The position numbers and the translations under genes are program-made. Below, piece after piece: positions 1 through 8,659 of a DNA stretch of 64,000 nt. How positions within the stretch are numbered: the stretch's first letter is position 1; every line of letters begins with the position of its first letter. Below the pieces are notes generated by a model. It did not search any database. It was not told the DNA's origin and saw only the letters and a program-made list of their open reading frames with translations. Origin of the DNA: Thauera sp. JM12B12 (GTDB taxonomy: Bacteria > Pseudomonadota > Gammaproteobacteria > Burkholderiales > Rhodocyclaceae); the NCBI RefSeq assembly GCF_039614725.1, contig NZ_CP154859.1, positions 2,232,001 through 2,296,000 of the forward strand, read 5' to 3'.

Positions 1-923
1 CCGCGCTGCGCGTGCCCTTCTTCGCGCTCGCGGTCGCCGGCAGCGGCGAGCGCCCGCGTGCCGGCGCCATCGTCCGCGCGCACGGCGCATGGGGCTGGCT
101 GATGCTCGGTCAGGCCTGGAGCGCCGGCGTGCTCGCGGTGATGCAGCCCCATTGGCTGGAACCGCCGGTCCCGCGCGTGCAGTCGGCACGCGACTGGCTG
201 CTGGCCATCGACCTGTCGCCTTCCATGCAGGCCACCGATTTCAAGGATGCCGATGGCCGTCCGGTGGACCGCCTGAGCGTCGTGCGCGGCGTGCTCGACG
301 AGTTTCTCGCGCGGCGAGCGCACGACCGGATCGGCCTGCTGGTCTTCGCCGAGCAGGCCCATGTGCAGGCGCCCTTCACGCGGGACCACGGGGCGGTGAG
401 CGCGCTGCTGGCCGAAGCGCAGATCGGCATGGCCGGCTCGCGCACGATGATCGGCGACGCGATCGGCATGGCCATCAAGGTCTTCGAGCAGTCGGCGGCG
501 CCGCAGCGCACCCTGGTGCTGCTGACCGACGGGGTGGACACCGGCAGTCGCATCCCGCCGGCCAAGGCGGCCGAGATCGCCGCCCAGCGGGGCGTACGCA
601 TCCACACTGTCGCCATCGGCACCGCCGAGGCGGCGGCCGGCGAGCAACCGGACCTCGAGGCACTGCGCGCCTGGGCTGCCATCACCGGTGGGCGCGCATT
701 CAGCGCCGACGACCGCGCCGGCCTCGCCGAGATCTACCGCGAACTGGACGCCCTCGAGGGCCGCGACCAGGCGCTCGCGGCCGAGCGCCCGCGGCGCCCG
801 CTCTTTCACTGGTTCGTGGCAATGGCGCTGGTGCTGATCATCGCCCACCAGGCCGCTGCCGCGCTGCACGGTTGGCGGGCAGCGCGCGTCGTGGTCCGAC
901 ACGGGCACAATCGCAATGACTGA
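1..923 (+). CDS. batA: BatA-like von Willebrand factor A protein, 5' end outside window
   Basis: The reading frame is already open at base 3, so the start codon lies upstream; an in-frame GTG at 12 is not convincing. A VWA domain carries the metal-binding DxSxS motif (DLSPS) and a second-strand TDGVDT motif. A single membrane helix lies near the C-terminus (FHWFVAMALVLIIAHQAAAA). This is the BatA arrangement, a membrane-anchored VWA protein of the Bat (Bacteroides aerotolerance) operons usually found behind a MoxR ATPase. It overlaps the next gene by 8 bases, so the two are translationally coupled. Family assignment is firm; the physiological role (envelope stress or chaperone-like metal insertion) is only known by analogy. 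Confidence 0.85.
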   Translation, partial: ALRVPFFALAVAGSGERPRAGAIVRAHGAWGWLMLGQAWSAGVLAVMQPHWLEPPVPRVQSARDWLLAIDLSPSMQATDFKDADGRPVDRLSVVRGVLDEFLARRAHDRIGLLVFAEQAHVQAPFTRDHGAVSALLAEAQIGMAGSRTMIGDAIGMAIKVFEQSAAPQRTLVLLTDGVDTGSRIPPAKAAEIAAQRGVRIHTVAIGTAEAAAGEQPDLEALRAWAAITGGRAFSADDRAGLAEIYRELDALEGRDQALAAERPRRPLFHWFVAMALVLIIAHQAAAALHGWRAARVVVRHGHNRND

Positions 924-2568
924 ATGGTTCGACGCCCTCCTGCCCGCGCACTGGCTGCGTCCCTGGGCGCTCGGCGGGCTGGTGCTGGCGCTGTTGCTGA
1001 TCGTCCTTGGGCGCCGCCGCGACGAGATGCGTGCGCTGCGCGAGGTCATCGACCCGAAGCTGCTTCCGCACCTGCTCGTGCATGGCGGCCGCCGGCGCTG
1101 GGTGCAGCCCGCCGACACGCTCGCCGTGGCGGTGGCCTGCTTCAGCGTCGCGCTGGCAGGTCCGGCCTGGGAACGCGAGCCCCCAACACTCGCCCGCGAA
1201 CAGGCCGCGCTCATGGTGGTGGTCGACCTGTCGAGCGCGATGAATGCGACCGACCTGCCGCCCAGCCGGCTGGCCTGGGCGCGCTCGAAGCTGCACGCCT
1301 TGATGGCGCGCCGCGGCGACGCACCGACCGGCCTGATCGTCTATGCCGGCAGCGCCCACCTCGTGCTGCCTCCCACCGACGACCGCCAGCTTCTCGCGTC
1401 CTACATCGATGTCCTGTCCACCGCACTGATGCCCGCCGACGGCGCGCGTCCCGCAGCCGCGCTCGCGCTCGCGCATGCCTGGCTGGAGCGGACTGGGCTG
1501 CCGGGTACGGTGCTGTTCCTGACCACCGCCTGGCCGCAAGCGGAACAGCCCGGCGCCGAGCGCGGGACTGCCACCTCCCGCCACCGCCTGATCGTATGGG
1601 CGATCGGCACCGAGCGTGGCGGCCCGATCCCGAACGCGGAGGGTGGGCCCGCGACCGAGACCAGCGGAACGCAGCGCCGCGCCCGCCTCGAAGTCGCCGA
1701 ATTGCGCAGCCTGCGCGCGCGCACCGGCGCGAACCTTGTGAGCGTGACCGCGGACGAGGGCGACCTCGAACGCATCCAGGCCCTCATCACCCGCCAGCAG
1801 GCCGAGGCCGTTGCGGCGGCCGACACGCGCTGGCGCGATCGCGGGGCGGACTGGGTCTGGCCCGGCCTGCTCGCGCTGCTGATGTCCTTCCGCCGTGGCT
1901 GGGTCGTCCCCTGGCGCGCCTTCTGCGGCCCGGTGCTCGCCGGCACGGTCGTGCTTTCCCTGCTTTCGATGCCCTCGCCCGTCCACGCCGGCGATGACGA
2001 TGCGGGCTGGACGAATCGCCTGTCACAAGGCTTCGTCGACCTCTGGCTCACCCGCGACCAGCAGGGCCACCTGTGGCTGGAACGCGGCGACCCGGCGCGC
2101 GCCGCGGACCTCTTCGACGACCCGCTCTGGCGCGGCATCGCCGCAGCCCGTGCCGGGGGCTGGCAGGCTGCGGCCGAGGCCTTCGCGCAGGCGGACTCGG
2201 GGGCGGCCTGGTTCAACCAGGCGCAAGCGCTCGCCCGCCTCGGCCGCTACGGCGAAGCGCTGGCCGCATACGACCAGGCCCTGATCCGCGTGCCGGGCTG
2301 GCCCGAGGCACTCGCCGACCAGGCACGCGTGCGCAGCCTGCTGTCCGCGCCCACGACCGCAGACGAGGGCGAGCCCGCCACCGCCCCCGGCGAGGGCGAC
2401 GAACAGGGAGAGGACGGCGAACGCAGCACCCAGCCACCCGCCGAGGCCGAGGCGGCCGACGCCTGGCTGCGCCGCCTCGACACCAGCCCGGCCGCCTTCC
2501 TGCGACGCAAGTTCGCCCTGCAGGCGCAGCCGTCTGTCCCCGAGCACACCGGATCCGCAAACCGATGA
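916..2568 (+). CDS. batB: BatB-like VWA protein with C-terminal TPR region
   Basis: 550 residues. Two membrane segments (about residues 15-32 and 70-85) precede a VWA domain beginning near residue 97 (VVVDLSSAMNATD, a DxSxA variant of the MIDAS motif). A further membrane segment sits near residue 345 and a TPR-like region around 385-450 (AWFNQAQALARLGRYGEAL). The tail is acidic and low-complexity. This matches BatB fused to a BatC-like TPR module, as seen in proteobacterial Bat operons. ATG 916 overlaps batA, and the stop overlaps the ATG of batD (ATGA). Expected to act with BatA and BatD at the cytoplasmic membrane. Confidence 0.85.
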   Translation: MTEWFDALLPAHWLRPWALGGLVLALLLIVLGRRRDEMRALREVIDPKLLPHLLVHGGRRRWVQPADTLAVAVACFSVALAGPAWEREPPTLAREQAALMVVVDLSSAMNATDLPPSRLAWARSKLHALMARRGDAPTGLIVYAGSAHLVLPPTDDRQLLASYIDVLSTALMPADGARPAAALALAHAWLERTGLPGTVLFLTTAWPQAEQPGAERGTATSRHRLIVWAIGTERGGPIPNAEGGPATETSGTQRRARLEVAELRSLRARTGANLVSVTADEGDLERIQALITRQQAEAVAAADTRWRDRGADWVWPGLLALLMSFRRGWVVPWRAFCGPVLAGTVVLSLLSMPSPVHAGDDDAGWTNRLSQGFVDLWLTRDQQGHLWLERGDPARAADLFDDPLWRGIAAARAGGWQAAAEAFAQADSGAAWFNQAQALARLGRYGEALAAYDQALIRVPGWPEALADQARVRSLLSAPTTADEGEPATAPGEGDEQGEDGERSTQPPAEAEAADAWLRRLDTSPAAFLRRKFALQAQPSVPEHTGSANR

Positions 2569-4001
2569 ATGCGCGCCGGATCCCACCCGATGCCCGGCGC
2601 CGCCAGCTGCTGCGCATGACCGCACTGCTCGCGGCGGCCGCCGCAGTCCCGGGGCGCATCCTCGCCAGCGATCGCGCCGCCCCCGAGGCGCGCCTGCGCT
2701 GGGCCGTCGATACGGCGGGGCGGGACGATGAGGCGGCATTCGAGCTCGGCGAGCCGATCACCATCCGGCTGGAGGTCTGGGTCAGCACCTGGTTCCAGGC
2801 GCCGGTCGACTTCCCGGCCACGCTGGCGACCGAGTCGGCCATCGTCGAGGAGATCGGCGGTTCGCCCGAAGCGAGGTTCGATGACATCGACGGCCGGCGG
2901 TGGACCGGTCTGATCCGCCACTACCGCGTCCATCCACTGCACCCCGGCGAGTTCGTCCTCGCACCGCCCGCAGCGCTCGCGGTCCTGCCCGGACGCGGCG
3001 ATGGCCGGCCCTTGCGCGCATCGCCACCGGCGCCGCTCCGTCTGGCCGTGCACGTGCCGAAGGGCGCCGAGGGGCTGAAGCCCTTCGTCGCCGCGCGCGC
3101 GCTCGCGCTGCAGCAGCAGTGGGTGCCCACGCCTGACCCGGACCAGGGCTGGGAGGTCGGCGACATGCTGCTGCGCCGGATCACGCTCGTCACCGACGCC
3201 CCTTCCCCGCTGCCGCCGACCGTGCCCGCGCTGGCGAGCGTCGAGGGCACCGAGCTGCAGCGCCACAGCACGCCCGCCCGCACCGCGGAAGCGGACTCCG
3301 CCCAGACCGCCCACGAGCACGTCGCGACGTACGTGCTGAAAGCGCCCGGCACGCTGCATCTGCCCGCCGTCGAGCTGGCCTGGTGGGATCTCGAACAACG
3401 CAGGGTGCGCATCAGCCAGCTGCCCGGCCGGACGGTGACGGTCTCGGCGGCGTCGATGCCCGCGGACCCGTTCGCCGAACCCGGCAGCGGGCTGGGGGCC
3501 GACGCGGCGGACCACTCGCATCGGGCCGTCACCGCGCAGGCCTGGCGCTGGATACCCGCCGGCGCACTGACGCTCGCGCTCGGCACCTGGGCCTGGCGAC
3601 ACCGCAGCGCGCTCGCCGCGGCGATCCGCCGTCCGCTGCAGCGTGTGCATGCGAGCGAGACGACGGCACGCTGGCGCCTGCGTCGTACCTGCCTGCAGAA
3701 CCAGCCCGCACAGGCCGCCGCCGCGTTGCGCGCCTGGCTGCAGACCCTGGATCCAGCGTCGCGACGGCGCATTCACGCCGACACCGCCTGCGCCGAGGCC
3801 ATGGAGGCGCTGGTGCGCCATCTGCACGGCCCGCAGGCGCCACAGCGCCCGGCGCACTGGAACGGAGCTGCGCTGTGGCACGCGGTGCAGCGCGCGCGTG
3901 CTGCCTTGCCGAAGACGCGGGATCTGGACGCCACACTCCCCGAGCTCAATCCCCGCATGCAGGGCGACGCAGAGCGTCCCCCTCCGGCGTCACGCAGATG
4001 A
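2565..4001 (+). CDS. batD: BatD-like membrane protein
   Basis: 478 residues from the ATG that overlaps the batB stop. An N-terminal segment with RRR followed by a hydrophobic run (LLRMTALLAAAAAVPGRILA) looks like a signal peptide. A long beta-rich periplasmic portion follows, then one membrane helix near residue 325 (WIPAGALTLALGTWAW) and a basic cytoplasmic tail. Length and topology fit BatD, the least conserved member of the operon. Assignment rests mainly on synteny with the two VWA genes upstream. The last gene of the Bat operon here; the next gene starts 84 bases on. Confidence 0.75.
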   Translation: MNARRIPPDARRRQLLRMTALLAAAAAVPGRILASDRAAPEARLRWAVDTAGRDDEAAFELGEPITIRLEVWVSTWFQAPVDFPATLATESAIVEEIGGSPEARFDDIDGRRWTGLIRHYRVHPLHPGEFVLAPPAALAVLPGRGDGRPLRASPPAPLRLAVHVPKGAEGLKPFVAARALALQQQWVPTPDPDQGWEVGDMLLRRITLVTDAPSPLPPTVPALASVEGTELQRHSTPARTAEADSAQTAHEHVATYVLKAPGTLHLPAVELAWWDLEQRRVRISQLPGRTVTVSAASMPADPFAEPGSGLGADAADHSHRAVTAQAWRWIPAGALTLALGTWAWRHRSALAAAIRRPLQRVHASETTARWRLRRTCLQNQPAQAAAALRAWLQTLDPASRRRIHADTACAEAMEALVRHLHGPQAPQRPAHWNGAALWHAVQRARAALPKTRDLDATLPELNPRMQGDAERPPPASRR

Positions 4002-4084
4002 CGCCACCCACGGCACGGGCAGCCCACGCAAGACCGGGTCCGTCGCCATCCACCACCCCAGAGATTGGAAAACCAGGCCTTCGC

Positions 4085-4981
4085 ATGATGAATACCAAGC
4101 TTCTCCTGAAACGTGGCGCGATCTTCACCGTGGTCATCCTGATCCTGCTGCTTGCAGGCCTGGGGGCGGTCTTGCAGGACCGCCCGGCGCAGCCCGCCGC
4201 CGGCGAGCGGGTCGTGATCACCGGCCCCGGTGGCGACCTGGTCTATCACCGCCTCGGACAGGGGGACGCGGTGGTGCTGTTGCCCAGCTTCGCCCGCTCG
4301 GCCGCCGACTTCAACCGCCTGGCCGAGGCACTGGCCGATGCCGGCTATCGCAGCCTCGCGGTTCAGCCGCGGGGCATCGAGGGTTCGGCGTTCGGTACCC
4401 TGGACGTGAGCCTGGCTGACTACGCCGCCGACGTCGCCGCCGTACTCGACGCCGAGGGCGTCGCCGCTGCGCGCGCGGTGATCGGCCACGCGTACGGGAA
4501 CCGGGTGGCCCGGGTGTTCGCCCTCAAGCATCCGGAAAGAGTGCGCAAGCTCGTCCTGCTGGCCGCGGGGGGCGGCAAGCCGCCACCACCCGAGATCAAC
4601 GCGGCGATCCGCAAGGCCGTGTTCGGCTTCGATGGTGCGGCGCGGGAGGCGGCGATCGCGCTCGCCTTCTTCGCCGGCGAGACGGTGCCGGCGGCCTGGG
4701 TCACCGGCTGGTATCCGCTCGCGGCGCTGCACCAGACACGCGCGACCACCGCGCAGGCCTATTCGAGCTGGAGCCATGGTGGGTCGGCCCCGATGCTGAT
4801 CCTGCAGCCGGCCGACGACACGGCCGCCGCGCCCGCAGACTCGGAGAAGCTTGCCGCACAGCTCGGCGCGCGGGCGACCCGCCACGTCATCGCCAACGCC
4901 GGCCACGCCCTGCTGCCGGAGCAGCCCGAAGCGGTGGCCTCAAACATCCTGCACTACCTGGATACGCCTGAAGAACGGTGA
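4085..4981 (+). CDS. Membrane-anchored alpha/beta hydrolase homologue lacking the nucleophile serine
   Basis: 298 residues (ATG 4085; a second ATG three bases on is equally possible). An N-terminal hydrophobic helix (residues about 11-30) suggests a signal anchor. An alpha/beta-hydrolase fold follows. At the nucleophile elbow, where the family has GHSxG, the sequence reads GHAYGN, so serine is replaced by alanine. The C-terminal catalytic-type histidine is present (NAGHALL). The protein therefore probably does not act by the usual serine mechanism; it could be a binding protein, a cofactor-free enzyme or a degenerate paralogue. It follows batD on the same strand but has no obvious link to it. 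Confidence 0.7.
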   Translation: MMNTKLLLKRGAIFTVVILILLLAGLGAVLQDRPAQPAAGERVVITGPGGDLVYHRLGQGDAVVLLPSFARSAADFNRLAEALADAGYRSLAVQPRGIEGSAFGTLDVSLADYAADVAAVLDAEGVAAARAVIGHAYGNRVARVFALKHPERVRKLVLLAAGGGKPPPPEINAAIRKAVFGFDGAAREAAIALAFFAGETVPAAWVTGWYPLAALHQTRATTAQAYSSWSHGGSAPMLILQPADDTAAAPADSEKLAAQLGARATRHVIANAGHALLPEQPEAVASNILHYLDTPEER

Positions 4982-5007
4982 TGTTCGCCGTCCGCTCGAT
5001 GCTCTAG

Positions 5008-5029
5008 AATTCAGTACTTAATTCTGTAC
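5008..5029 (+). promoter_or_regulatory. Direct repeat before TA pair, likely autoregulatory operator
   Basis: Two near-identical 10-mers, AATTCAGTAC and AATTCTGTAC, lie 12 bases apart, ending 14 bases before the antitoxin ATG. Type II antitoxins usually repress their own operon at such repeats, so this is the natural operator candidate. Nothing else supports it. Confidence 0.5.
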
Positions 5030-5043
5030 ATGGAGGTTCTGCC

Positions 5044-5337
5044 ATGACGATCACAGCCCAAGACATCGTGTCGCTGACTTCAGCGCGCGCGCAGTTGTCC
5101 GAACTGGCCGAGCAGGTCAAAGCCGGTGCAGAGAAGATCATCACCAAGAACGGTGAGAGCTACGTTGCGCTCGTCGATGCTGACCGGCTCGACTACTACC
5201 ATCGACTGGAGCAAGCCCATCTCCACCTGGTGATGCTGGACGAAGTGCAGCGGGGCCTGCAGGACCTTGCGTCCGGCCGCACGCGTGACGCGAGGGAAGC
5301 GCTGGCGGCGCGCAAGCAGGTGCGCTCGCGAGCATGA
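5044..5337 (+). CDS. Phd/YefM-family antitoxin
   Basis: 97 residues with a GGAGG ribosome site just upstream. The N-terminal half (SLTSARAQLSELAEQVKAG, then KNGESYVALVDADRLD) is the Phd/YefM DNA-binding fold that resembles 'prevent-host-death' proteins. The C-terminal half is helical and presumably wraps the toxin. The ATGA overlap with the downstream toxin gene and the repeat upstream are typical of a type II TA operon. It separates the Bat/hydrolase block from the minus-strand catabolic operon. Confidence 0.8.
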   Translation: MTITAQDIVSLTSARAQLSELAEQVKAGAEKIITKNGESYVALVDADRLDYYHRLEQAHLHLVMLDEVQRGLQDLASGRTRDAREALAARKQVRSRA

Positions 5338-5723
5338 GCAGGCCGATCGCGGTGCGGATTACGCGCAACTTCGAGCGCAATCTGGATGAGATCGAAGCCT
5401 TTCTCACTCGAGCCGAAGTACCCGAGGCCTTCGATCGACTGCTGGATGAGTTGTCAGAACGCGTGATCCCCATGCTTGAGCGGCATCCCGACATCGGACG
5501 GGATCATCTCGCCCTCTCCGCCGACTCGATGGAAGCACAACTCAAGCGCGAAGCGGTGATCGAGTCATTACGCACGTTGGACGCTACAGGCTGCATCCGC
5601 GAGTACGTACTGACCCACTACCTGATCCTCTACGCACGACTGCCCGAGACCGTGCACCTGCTCGCGATCCGCCATCACCGCCAGTTCGACTTTGATCTCG
5701 GGAAGCTCGATCGCTCGTACTGA
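5334..5723 (+). CDS. RelE/ParE-superfamily toxin
   Basis: 129 residues, overlapping the antitoxin by 4 bases. The N-terminus (VRITRNFERNLDEIEAFL) and C-terminal strand (ILYARLPETVHLLAIRHHRQFD) match the RelE/ParE fold. It is somewhat longer than typical ParE toxins (about 95-100 residues). Whether it targets ribosomes or gyrase cannot be decided from sequence. It converges on the EthD gene, leaving only 8 bases between the two stops. Confidence 0.75.
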   Translation: MSRPIAVRITRNFERNLDEIEAFLTRAEVPEAFDRLLDELSERVIPMLERHPDIGRDHLALSADSMEAQLKREAVIESLRTLDATGCIREYVLTHYLILYARLPETVHLLAIRHHRQFDFDLGKLDRSY

Positions 5724-5731
5724 AACGGTGC

Positions 5732-6409
5732 TCAGGGCCGCCGGTGCGTGATCCGCGTCAGCATGCACACCGATCCGGCGGTGTCGACAGCGTCCGCCAA
5801 GGCCGGCGGTAGCCAGTTCCACACCGGCGGACCCGCGAACGCTGCGGCCACGGCATCGACCGATTCGTACCAGGCCTCGACGATCGCGTCGTATTCGTAG
5901 CCGGGCGGTCTCGCGCCTGCCACCTCGTTCCAGACCAGGCGCGTCGCAGCCGACCACGGCGCGGCGGGGGCGTCGGCGAGGTTAAGCGCCCGCAAGGTGC
6001 GCTCCGGCCGCGCGCGCAGAAACAGCACCAGACACACGCCGGTCTCGGCGCCGTCGACCAGCACCTGCTCGTGCGCGACCAGGGTGAAGTCGCGCACGTA
6101 GGTCGAGAACACCCGCGGCTCGTCGGGCCGCATGATGCGCAGCGTCTCCTCGTCGTTCCAGATGTCGTCGGCGGCCTGGCGGTCGCGCAGCGACAGCAGG
6201 TTGACGCCGTCGTAGTCTAGGCTGGCGCCGTTCGGCACACCCGGGCGGTCGAGCACGCGCGAGCACTGGCGCACCGCCTTGACCTTGTCCTGCACGTTGC
6301 GGCATTCGCGCCCGAGCGCGGAGTGCTCGCGCCAGGCCTGCGGAAAGTCCTCGGGCGCCAGCGCAGGGTTGCGGCAGGCGAGGTAGATCATCTTCCACTG
6401 CATGGTCAT
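5732..6409 (-). CDS. EthD-domain protein
   Basis: 225 residues. Start ATG 6409 forms an ATGA overlap with the upstream nitronate-monooxygenase-like gene; a second ATG lies six bases in. The N-terminal half (MIYLACRNPALAPEDFPQAW then REHSALG) is an EthD / dimeric alpha-beta barrel domain, and the second half repeats a similar pattern. EthD proteins accompany many degradation operons, with roles as auxiliary or isomerase-like proteins that are mostly unproven. It is the last gene of the operon that begins near 12.3 kb. Confidence 0.7.
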   Translation of the reverse strand: MTMQWKMIYLACRNPALAPEDFPQAWREHSALGRECRNVQDKVKAVRQCSRVLDRPGVPNGASLDYDGVNLLSLRDRQAADDIWNDEETLRIMRPDEPRVFSTYVRDFTLVAHEQVLVDGAETGVCLVLFLRARPERTLRALNLADAPAAPWSAATRLVWNEVAGARPPGYEYDAIVEAWYESVDAVAAAFAGPPVWNWLPPALADAVDTAGSVCMLTRITHRRP

Positions 6410-7422
6410 GCCGATGCTCCGGCTGACGCTGCTACCGATATCCCGGCGGATTCGGCAAATGCGGCCGGTTGCGCGGCGGCCTCGGTGTATTCGCGCTTCA
6501 TGCGCGCCACCAGCTCGGCCACCGAGGGCACGTCGTGGATGCTGCCGATGCCCTGTCCGGCCGACCACACCTCCTTCCATGCCTTGGGCTTGGTGTCGAG
6601 CGCGGCGAAGAGGTCGTCCTTGCCGCCGTCCTGGCTGCCCGCGAGCGCGTCGGGGTCGATCCCCGCCGCGCGCACGCTGTTCTTCAGGTAGTTGGCCCAG
6701 ATGCCGCTGAACACCGGGGTGTAGACGATGTCCGCCGCGCCGTCGCGCACGATCATGTCCTTGTGGCCGGCGTCGGCCGCGGCCTCGCGGGTGGCGATGA
6801 AGCGCGTGCCCATGTAGCCCAGGTCGGCGCCCATGACCTCGGCGGCGCGCAGCGCGCGCCCGCTGGACAAGGCGCCGGCGAGCACCACCGGGCCGTCCCA
6901 GAAGGCGCGCACCTCGGCCACCAGGGCGAAGGGCGACAGCGTGCCGCCGTGGCCGCCCGCCCCGGCGCACACCAGGATCAGTCCGTCGACGCCGCTGGCC
7001 GCGGCCTTGCGCGCGTGCTCGACGTTGATGACGTCGTGGAACACCAGCCCGCCGTAGTCGTGCACGCGCTCGACCACCGCATCCGGCCGCCCCACCGAGG
7101 TGATCACGAAGGGCACGCGGTGCTTCACGACGCACTCGAGGTCGGCCTCGCGCCGCGGGTTGGATCTGTGCAGGATCAGGTTGGCACCGAAGGGCGCCCC
7201 CGGACGATCCGGATGCTCGAGGTCCCACTGCGCAAGTTCGGCCGCGATGCGCGTCAGCCACTGATCGAGCAGCTCGGGCGTGCGCGCGTTGAGCGTCGGG
7301 AAGCTGCCCGCGACACCCGCCCTGCACTGCGCCAGCACCAACTCCTGGCCGCTGGCGAGGAACATCGGCGAGCCGATCAGCGGCAGTGCGAGCCGCCCGC
7401 GAAACATCTCGGGAATGGCCAT
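6406..7422 (-). CDS. Nitronate monooxygenase-family flavoprotein
   Basis: 338 residues with a TIM-barrel FMN fold of the 2-nitropropane dioxygenase/nitronate monooxygenase family: an N-terminal PLIGSPMFLAS segment, a glycine-rich phosphate-binding stretch (CAGAGGHGGT) and GALSSGRALRAAEVMGADLGY. In catabolic operons such proteins often act as flavin reductases or dehydrogenases on CoA thioesters rather than on nitronates (IpdC in steroid degradation is one case). This copy is shorter and distinct from the IpdC-like gene at 23.7-24.9 kb. Substrate unknown. Confidence 0.8.
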   Translation of the reverse strand: MAIPEMFRGRLALPLIGSPMFLASGQELVLAQCRAGVAGSFPTLNARTPELLDQWLTRIAAELAQWDLEHPDRPGAPFGANLILHRSNPRREADLECVVKHRVPFVITSVGRPDAVVERVHDYGGLVFHDVINVEHARKAAASGVDGLILVCAGAGGHGGTLSPFALVAEVRAFWDGPVVLAGALSSGRALRAAEVMGADLGYMGTRFIATREAAADAGHKDMIVRDGAADIVYTPVFSGIWANYLKNSVRAAGIDPDALAGSQDGGKDDLFAALDTKPKAWKEVWSAGQGIGSIHDVPSVAELVARMKREYTEAAAQPAAFAESAGISVAASAGASA

Positions 7423-7477
7423 CCCCTCACCTCCATGGAAAGGCCGGGCAGCGCGAGAGCCGCCCGGCGCGGCCGGC

Positions 7478-8641
7478 TCAGCCGCGCGGCATGCCCAGCC
7501 CGCGCTCGGCGATGATGTTGAGTTGAATCTCGTTGGTGCCGGCGTAGATGGTGTCGGCGCGCGAGAAGAAGAACACCTGCTGCAGGCGGCGCACCGCGTC
7601 GTCGTCCGAGCGTACGTCGCCCGCCACGCCGATCACGTCCATCGCCAGCTGGCCGAGCTCGCGGTGCCAGTTCGACCACGCGTACTTGTAGATCAGCGCC
7701 TCGGGCCGGACCTTGGTCGAGCCGGTGCCTTCTTCCAGCATGCGCAGGCCGTTGTAGCGCAGGCCCTGCAGGCCCACCCAGGCGTCGGCGATGCGCTGCC
7801 GGATCACCGGATCGCGCGCTGCACCGTTGGCGCGGGCGACGTCGATCACCAGCTGCAGCTCGTGGATGAAGTGCATCTGCTGGCCGAGGGTCGACACGCC
7901 GCGCTCGAAGCCGAGCAGCGCCATCGCCACCTTCCAGCCCTCGCCCGGCTTGCCGACGATGCAGTCGGCCTCGGTCACCGCGCCGTCGAAGAACACCGAG
8001 TTGAACTCGGCCTCGCCGGTCATCTGGCGGATCGGGTGGATCTCGATGCCCGGCTGCGCCAGCGGCACCAGCAGGAAGGACAGGCCTTCCCGCCCCACCG
8101 AGCCCGGCGTGCTGCGCGCGACGACGAAGATCCATTCGGATTCGTGCGCGAGCGAGGTCCACACCTTCTGCCCCTGCAGCCGCCAGCGGCCGTCCTCGTC
8201 CTGCCAGCAGCGCGTGGTGATGGCGGCGAGGTCGGAGCCGGCGCCCGGCTCGGAGTAGCCCTGCGCCCAGTATTCACGCCCCTCGCGGATGCCCGGAAGG
8301 AAGCGGCGCTGCTGCTCGGGCGTGCCGAGCGCAATCAGCGTCGGCGCCATCAGCGTCTCGCCGATGTGGCCGATGCGGCCGGGCCCGCCGGCGCGCACGT
8401 ATTCCTCGTGGAAGGCGAGCTGCAGCGCGAGCGGCAGGTCGCGCCCGCCGTGTTCCTTGGGCCAGCCCAGGCCGACCCAGCCGCCTGCGGCCAGTTCCTG
8501 TTCCCATTCCTTGCGCAGCGCCGGGAAGGCTTCCTCGTCGCCGGGGCCGCCGCGGTGCTTCAGGCAGGCGAAGCGGCCGACCAGGTGGGTCGCCATCCAG
8601 TCGGCGACCTCCTGGCGAAATTCCTGTTCGTTCATGCTCAT
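7478..8641 (-). CDS. Acyl-CoA dehydrogenase, alpha-type subunit
   Basis: 387 residues. Family landmarks: YSEPGAGSDLA (FAD/substrate loop), WTSLAHESEWIFVVAR, and the C-terminal IYAGTNEIQLNIIAERGLG signature. FadE proteins of steroid side-chain and ring catabolism commonly work as alpha2beta2 heterotetramers encoded by adjacent genes. The neighbouring gene carries the complementary TWEYD motif, so the two probably form one enzyme that introduces an alpha,beta double bond into a CoA thioester. ATG 8641 chosen; an in-frame ATG at 8635 is an alternative. Confidence 0.9.
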   Translation of the reverse strand: MSMNEQEFRQEVADWMATHLVGRFACLKHRGGPGDEEAFPALRKEWEQELAAGGWVGLGWPKEHGGRDLPLALQLAFHEEYVRAGGPGRIGHIGETLMAPTLIALGTPEQQRRFLPGIREGREYWAQGYSEPGAGSDLAAITTRCWQDEDGRWRLQGQKVWTSLAHESEWIFVVARSTPGSVGREGLSFLLVPLAQPGIEIHPIRQMTGEAEFNSVFFDGAVTEADCIVGKPGEGWKVAMALLGFERGVSTLGQQMHFIHELQLVIDVARANGAARDPVIRQRIADAWVGLQGLRYNGLRMLEEGTGSTKVRPEALIYKYAWSNWHRELGQLAMDVIGVAGDVRSDDDAVRRLQQVFFFSRADTIYAGTNEIQLNIIAERGLGMPRG

Positions 8642-8659
8642 CGGTCCTTGTCGGTCCTG

